Positions 32,345 through 35,882 of a stretch of 35,882 nucleotides of DNA are shown here, piece by piece. Position 1 is the first letter of the stretch. Each line of letters opens with the position of its first letter. This DNA is from Deinococcus sp. (GTDB lineage: Bacteria; Deinococcota; Deinococci; Deinococcales; Deinococcaceae): assembly GCF_018260555.1 (NCBI RefSeq), contig NZ_JAGLBB010000031.1, positions 1 through 35,882 on the forward strand, written 5' to 3'. The notes under the pieces are model-generated. The model searched no databases and was not told the origin of the DNA. It saw nothing but the letters and a program-made list of their open reading frames with translations. A program made the translations under genes and the position numbers.

Positions 32345-33895
32345 ATGCCGGATTTCGACGTGATCGTGATGGGGGCGGGCCACAACGCGCTGGTGACGGC
32401 CGCGTACGCCGCGAAGGCGGGCCTGCGCGTGGGTGTGTTCGAGCGGCGGCATATCGTGGGGGGCGCCGTGAGTACCGAGGAACTGGTGCCGGGGTACCGT
32501 TTCGATTACGGGGGGAGCGCGCACATCCTGATCCGCATGACGCCCGTGGTGCGGGAACTGGAACTGACGCGGCACGGCCTGCACTATCTGGACGTGGACC
32601 CGATGTTCCACGCGTCGGACGGTGAGACGCCGTGGTTCATCCACCGGGACGCCGGGCGCACGGCGCGGGAACTCGAGGCCCTGTTCCCCGGTCAGGGAGA
32701 GGCGTACACGAAGTTCTTGGACGACTGGACGCCGTTTGCGCGCTCCGTGGCGGACCTGTTCAACTCGGCGCCGGGGCCGCTGGACATGGGCAAGATGGTC
32801 GTGTCCAGCGGCAAGGGCAAGGACTGGATGGAGCAACTGCCGCGCATCCTGCGCCCGTACGGGGACGTGGCGCGGGAGTACTTCACGGACGAGCGGGTGC
32901 GCGCCCCGCTGGTGTGGATGGCCGCGCAGAGCGGCCCGCCCCCCAGTGACCCGCTGAGTGCGCCCTTTCTGCTGTGGCACCCGCTGTACCACGAGGGCGG
33001 CGTCGCGCGGCCCAAGGGCGGCAGCGGCGGCCTGACGCAGGCGCTGAAACGCGCCATCGAGGCCGACGGCGGGCAGGTGTTCGTGAACGCGCCCGTCAAG
33101 GACATCCTGGTGAAAGGCGGCAAGGCGCAGGGCGTCCGGCTGGAGAACGGCGGGACGTACACGGCCCGCGCCGTCGTGTCCGGCGCGCACATCCTGACCA
33201 CGGCGGGCGCCCTGCCGGACGAGTTCGTGCCCGCCGCCGCCCGGCAGGTCCGCGTGGGCAACGGTTTTGGCATGGTCCTGCGCCTCGCCCTGAGCGAGAA
33301 GGTCAAGTACCGCCACCACACGGAACCCGACAGCCGCGTCGGTCTGGGCCTGCTGATCAAGAACGAACAGCAACTCATGAAAGGCTACGGCGAGTACCTC
33401 GCGGGCGAACCCACCAGCGACCCGCCCCTGATCGCCATGAGCTTCAGTGCCGTGGACGACTCGCTCGCCCCGCCCGGCGGCGAGGCCCTGTGGCTGTGGG
33501 CGCAGTACTACCCCTACGAACTGAGCAGCGGTTCCTGGGACAGTGCTGATCCGAAAGGGCGCACCGCCGAGGCGCGCGAGAACATCCTGAACGCCTTCGA
33601 GCACTACGCGCCCGGCACCCGCGACACCATCGTCGGGGAACTCGTGCAGACGCCGCAGTGGCTGGAGACGAACCTCGGCCTGCACCGCGGGAACGTCATG
33701 CACCTCGAAATGAGTTTCGATCAGATGTTCTCCTTCCGCCCCTGGATGAAAGCCAGCCAGTACCGCTGGCCCGGCGTGCAGGGCCTGTACCTCACGGGTG
33801 CGAGCACCCACCCGGGCGGCGGCATCATGGGCGCGTCGGGCCGCAACGCCGCGCAGGTCCTCGTGAAAGACCTGACGAGGCGCCGGTGGCGGTGA
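32345..33895 (+). CDS. crtO: Carotenoid ketolase CrtO
   Basis: FAD-dependent ketolase of the CrtI/CrtO superfamily that adds a 4-keto group to the beta-ring of gamma-carotene-type intermediates, a step toward deinoxanthin. The protein is 516 aa. It has a Rossmann FAD motif VMGAGHNALVTAAYAAKAG at the N-terminus, FERRHIVGGAVSTEE, a GGSGGLTQAL region, and the C-terminal LTGASTHPGGGIMGASGRNAA, all characteristic of CrtO. I recognise strong likeness to the deinococcal enzyme from memory (D. radiodurans DR_0093). The ATG at 32345 fits the family start MPDFDVIVMGAG; CAGACT ends 7 nt before it, a possible weak -10. First gene of a four-gene cluster. Confidence 0.95.
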   Translation: MPDFDVIVMGAGHNALVTAAYAAKAGLRVGVFERRHIVGGAVSTEELVPGYRFDYGGSAHILIRMTPVVRELELTRHGLHYLDVDPMFHASDGETPWFIHRDAGRTARELEALFPGQGEAYTKFLDDWTPFARSVADLFNSAPGPLDMGKMVVSSGKGKDWMEQLPRILRPYGDVAREYFTDERVRAPLVWMAAQSGPPPSDPLSAPFLLWHPLYHEGGVARPKGGSGGLTQALKRAIEADGGQVFVNAPVKDILVKGGKAQGVRLENGGTYTARAVVSGAHILTTAGALPDEFVPAAARQVRVGNGFGMVLRLALSEKVKYRHHTEPDSRVGLGLLIKNEQQLMKGYGEYLAGEPTSDPPLIAMSFSAVDDSLAPPGGEALWLWAQYYPYELSSGSWDSADPKGRTAEARENILNAFEHYAPGTRDTIVGELVQTPQWLETNLGLHRGNVMHLEMSFDQMFSFRPWMKASQYRWPGVQGLYLTGASTHPGGGIMGASGRNAAQVLVKDLTRRRWR

Positions 33896-33936
33896 GCCGT
33901 TGAGAGTAGCTGGCAGCTGGCGGATGGACGAACCTT

Positions 33937-33978
33937 CCCCCCTCTCCCCTGGCGCGAGAGGGGCCGGGGAGGAGGGGG
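33937..33978. repeat. REP-like GC-rich palindrome between crtO and the Nudix gene
   Basis: CCCCTCTC (33939-33946) pairs with GAGAGGGG (33956-33963), followed by GGGGAGGAGGGGG, which can pair alternatively with the left arm. Sequences of the CCCTCTCCC...GAGAGGG type recur in many bacterial genomes. May lower transcription or stabilise the crtO message. Confidence 0.5.
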
Positions 33979-34018
33979 CGACCCCGCCGCATTTGCGCAC
34001 GATTGACTGGGGGCGCCC

Positions 34019-34414
34019 TTGATCCGGCGCATGGGGGCAGGTATGACCGTCCTGCGGCGCGGGGAGGTGCTGCTGGTCCGCCGGGGCGATAACGCCCTGT
34101 GGGACGTGCCGGGCGGCGGCGCGGACGCCGGGGAGTCGCCGGAACAGACGGCGCGGCGTGAACTGCGCGAGGAAACAGGCCTGAGCGTGGGCGCGCTGCA
34201 CTCTCCGGGCGTGTTTCCGCACCAGCACACGTACCCGGACGGGAACGTGGTCGCCTGGGAGACGCACGTGTTCACGGCCGACTCGGCAGGTGGGGAGCCG
34301 CGCGCCTCGGATGACGCGGCGGAGGTCCGCTGGTGGCCGCTCTCGGCCCTGCCGGGCGACGTGTCGGAAGCGACCCGCGCGTACTTCGCGGCGTTGACGG
34401 CGGTGCGCGCGTGA
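34019..34414 (+). CDS. Nudix hydrolase
   Basis: Hydrolase of nucleoside-diphosphate-linked substrates, 131 aa. The Nudix box G33-x5-E39-x7-REL-x-EE-x-G-L is complete (GADAGESPEQTARRELREETGL region, split here at about residue 39). The flanking strands VLRRGEVLLVRRGDN and WDVPGGG and the later VRWWPLSAL are typical. Substrate unknown; the position between crtO and cruF may mean a housekeeping passenger or a role in isoprenoid diphosphate control. Start uncertain: TTG at 34019 gives MIRRMGAGMTVL; ATG at 34031 or 34043 are alternatives, the last with a GGGGG stretch upstream. The stop overlaps the cruF GTG. Confidence 0.88.
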   Translation: MIRRMGAGMTVLRRGEVLLVRRGDNALWDVPGGGADAGESPEQTARRELREETGLSVGALHSPGVFPHQHTYPDGNVVAWETHVFTADSAGGEPRASDDAAEVRWWPLSALPGDVSEATRAYFAALTAVRA

Positions 34415-35463
34415 GGGTGTCCCTCTCCCCCACCGTGTGGCGTGCCGGACTGGCGTTCGCGGCGCTGGGCGTGGCGTTCCTGGGGGCGCTGCTGGTCATG
34501 GGCGGGAACGCCGTGGGCTGGGCGCTGATCGCGCTGGGGCTGCCGCTCTCGGGCGTGCTGGCGCTGGCCGGGGACGCGCTGGGCGCGGAGTTCCCGGAGG
34601 TACTGGGCGCGCGGCTGGCCGGGCTGCTGGCGGCCACGCGGCCGTGGATGGCGCTGGTGGCGCTGTACGTGGCGCTGAAAATTCCGGTGCCGCTGTGGCC
34701 GTCCCTGTTCCCGGTGCTGGGGCTGGCGAGCACGGCGGCGCTGTGCGCGGCGGCGCTGGCGTTCGTGTGGGAGCGGGTGGGGTGGCTGCGCGCGGCGCTG
34801 ATGCTGGTCGTGTCGTTCGGGGTGGGGCTGGGCGTGGAGTTGCTGGGGAGCCGCACGGGCATTCCGTTCGGGGAGTACACGTACGCGGGGGCGCCCGCCC
34901 CGACGCTGCTGACCGTGCCGTTGATCGTGCCGTTGGGGTGGTTCGCGTTGACCCTGACGGCCACGAGCCTGTCGCGCGGGCGGCCGTGGCTGGCGGGCGC
35001 CCTGATGACGCTGTGGGACGTGGGCCTGGAGCCCCTGATGACCGCGCAGGGGTACTGGACGTGGCGCGATCCGCTGCCGCTGTGGGCGGGCGCACCCCTG
35101 CAGAACTTCCTGGGGTGGTGGGCGGTCGGGTCGGGCCTGTCATGGGTGTTCGTGGGGCTGGCGCCGGGGCTGTTCGGGCGGGCCGGGGCGGGCTGGGCGC
35201 GGCCCGGCTGGCTGGAGCGGGTGGACGGGACCGTGCAGGCGAGCCGCGTGCCGTCCCTGAGCCTGCTGCCCGGTGCGCGCCGCGCCGGTAAGGGCCTGGA
35301 TTTCCGGGTGGTGTACGCCACCGAGGCGTTCTTCCTGCCGGGCGGGCTGGTGCTGGTGGGCCGCTACCTTGAAGCGGCAGTGACGCTGGCGGCCATGGGG
35401 CTGGGGTTGGGGCTGGCGTGGGCGCTGCGTTCGGGTCGGCGTGCGGTGGCCCGTGCCCGGTAA
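34411..35463 (+). CDS. cruF: Carotenoid 1',2'-hydratase CruF
   Basis: Integral membrane hydratase that adds water to the C-1',2' double bond of the acyclic end of carotenoids, 350 aa, with about eight helices. Family signatures (DUF422-type 'carotenoid biosynthesis protein') include GVGLGVELLGSRTGIPFGEYTY, VPLIVPLGWFALT, LWDVGLEPLMTAQGYWTW and PLQNFLGWW. In D. radiodurans CruF is encoded close to crtO, which agrees with the order here. The GTG at 34411 overlaps the Nudix TGA as GTGA; a second GTG two codons on is possible. The last 10 residues (GRRAVARAR) are basic. The 3' end overlaps the possible start of the next gene. Confidence 0.9.
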   Translation: MRVSLSPTVWRAGLAFAALGVAFLGALLVMGGNAVGWALIALGLPLSGVLALAGDALGAEFPEVLGARLAGLLAATRPWMALVALYVALKIPVPLWPSLFPVLGLASTAALCAAALAFVWERVGWLRAALMLVVSFGVGLGVELLGSRTGIPFGEYTYAGAPAPTLLTVPLIVPLGWFALTLTATSLSRGRPWLAGALMTLWDVGLEPLMTAQGYWTWRDPLPLWAGAPLQNFLGWWAVGSGLSWVFVGLAPGLFGRAGAGWARPGWLERVDGTVQASRVPSLSLLPGARRAGKGLDFRVVYATEAFFLPGGLVLVGRYLEAAVTLAAMGLGLGLAWALRSGRRAVARAR

Positions 35464-35882
35464 GCCCGTCCCCAGCCTGCCCATGCCCGGTAAGCCCAGG
35501 TCCGGGCAGGCTGGGCGGGACCGGCACACCTGGGCGACGTGGCTGCTGTCGCGCAGCGTGAGCCGCAGCGTACGCGCTGGCCTGGGCGGCGTGTGGGTGC
35601 GCGGGCCGGTCCCGGTGGGCGGCGCGGTCCTGGCGCCCAACCATCACTCCTGGTGGGACGGGTACGTGCTGCGCGAGGTGGCCCTGTGGGCGGGCAGTCG
35701 GTTCGCGGTCCTGATGGGCGCGCGGCAACTGTCACGCTTTCCCTTCCTGCGGCGCGTGGGCGCGGTGCGTGCCGACGAGGTCCGCGCGGGCGTGCGGCGG
35801 GCGCGGGTGGGGTGGCTGGTGGTGTTCCCGGAGGGCGCGGTGCAACCCGCCGGGCCGCTGCGGGCCGCGCAGCCGGGCGCCG
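35453..35882 (+). CDS. PlsC-type acyltransferase, 5' part (cut by window edge)
   Basis: Open to the window end. The frame reads MPGKPRSGQAGRDRHTW from an ATG at 35483, with an in-frame GTG 30 bp earlier (35453) that overlaps the end of cruF. The HX4D acyltransferase motif is present as NHHSWWDG, and FPEGA, the phosphate-binding motif, follows at the expected distance, so this is a 1-acylglycerol-3-phosphate-type acyltransferase. Linked to cruF, it may acylate the 1'-hydroxyl or a sugar on the carotenoid, or simply be a lipid enzyme; this is inference. A 12-bp inverted repeat flanks the ATG, and a 14-bp direct repeat joins the two possible starts. Confidence 0.85.
   Translation, partial: MPGKPVPSLPMPGKPRSGQAGRDRHTWATWLLSRSVSRSVRAGLGGVWVRGPVPVGGAVLAPNHHSWWDGYVLREVALWAGSRFAVLMGARQLSRFPFLRRVGAVRADEVRAGVRRARVGWLVVFPEGAVQPAGPLRAAQPGA
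35454..35515. repeat. Direct and inverted repeats at the cruF / acyltransferase junction
   Basis: TGCCCGGTAAGCCC occurs at 35454-35467 (containing the cruF stop) and 35484-35497 (just inside the next gene), a 30-bp in-frame period. A perfect 12-bp inverted repeat CCCAGCCTGCCC / GGGCAGGCTGGG (35471-35482 with 35504-35515) puts the ATG at 35483 at the foot of a 21-nt loop. Confidence 0.8.

Noticed and set aside
32249..34267. A 672-codon open frame on the minus strand
   Set aside because: Antisense of crtO and the Nudix gene; composition is not protein-like.

Overview
The window looks like a chromosome segment of a Deinococcus species. It is GC-rich. It carries a deinococcal-type crtO / cruF carotenoid cluster, a MoaD-MoaE fusion, small dispersed repeats like the 'SNR' elements of Deinococcus genomes, and many genes with a -10 hexamer (TANNNT) only 6-7 nt before the start codon and no Shine-Dalgarno sequence. 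That promoter style marks leaderless mRNA, which is common in Deinococcus. All calls come from reading the sequence; no database search was run.

Layout. 1-503 is the 5' part of a 23S rRNA gene on the minus strand, with a consensus promoter at 643-671 and no 16S gene upstream. Next come moaDE (+), ruvC (-) and a peptide/nickel-type ABC importer operon dppA-dppB-dppC (-) without ATPase genes. An ErpA/HesB-type iron-sulfur carrier, a small conserved-looking protein and a repeat-rich intergenic region follow. 8173-11065 is a cytochrome bc operon: cytochrome c, Rieske protein, cytochrome b (-). Then come a NarL-type response regulator coupled to a Cys-rich miniprotein (-), a CvpA-like membrane protein (+) and an EamA/DMT exporter (-).

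14141-27442 is the most unusual part: about 13 kb on the minus strand with five genes, at least four of them for secreted DUF11/Ig-like cell-envelope proteins. One is a 1606-residue protein that ends in a predicted outer-membrane beta-barrel and is translationally coupled to a 930-residue DUF11/Cna-B protein. The gene at the head of the group has a one-base frameshift.

After it come uppS (-), mutY (-), a 510-residue protein of unknown function with a disordered, repeat-bearing middle (-), and a small two-helix membrane protein (-). The window closes with a carotenoid operon (+): crtO, a Nudix hydrolase, cruF and a PlsC-type acyltransferase cut by the window edge.

Two families of about 136-169 bp palindromic repeats (seven copies or fragments) sit almost only at gene 3' ends. 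In two cases the repeat edge supplies the stop codon. Strong hairpin terminators are visible after dppC, cytochrome b, the 1606-aa gene, the 510-aa gene and the 83-aa gene. Main candidates for something undescribed are the DUF11/beta-barrel surface locus, the stop-codon-donating repeats, the response regulator/Cys-miniprotein pair and the 510-aa protein.
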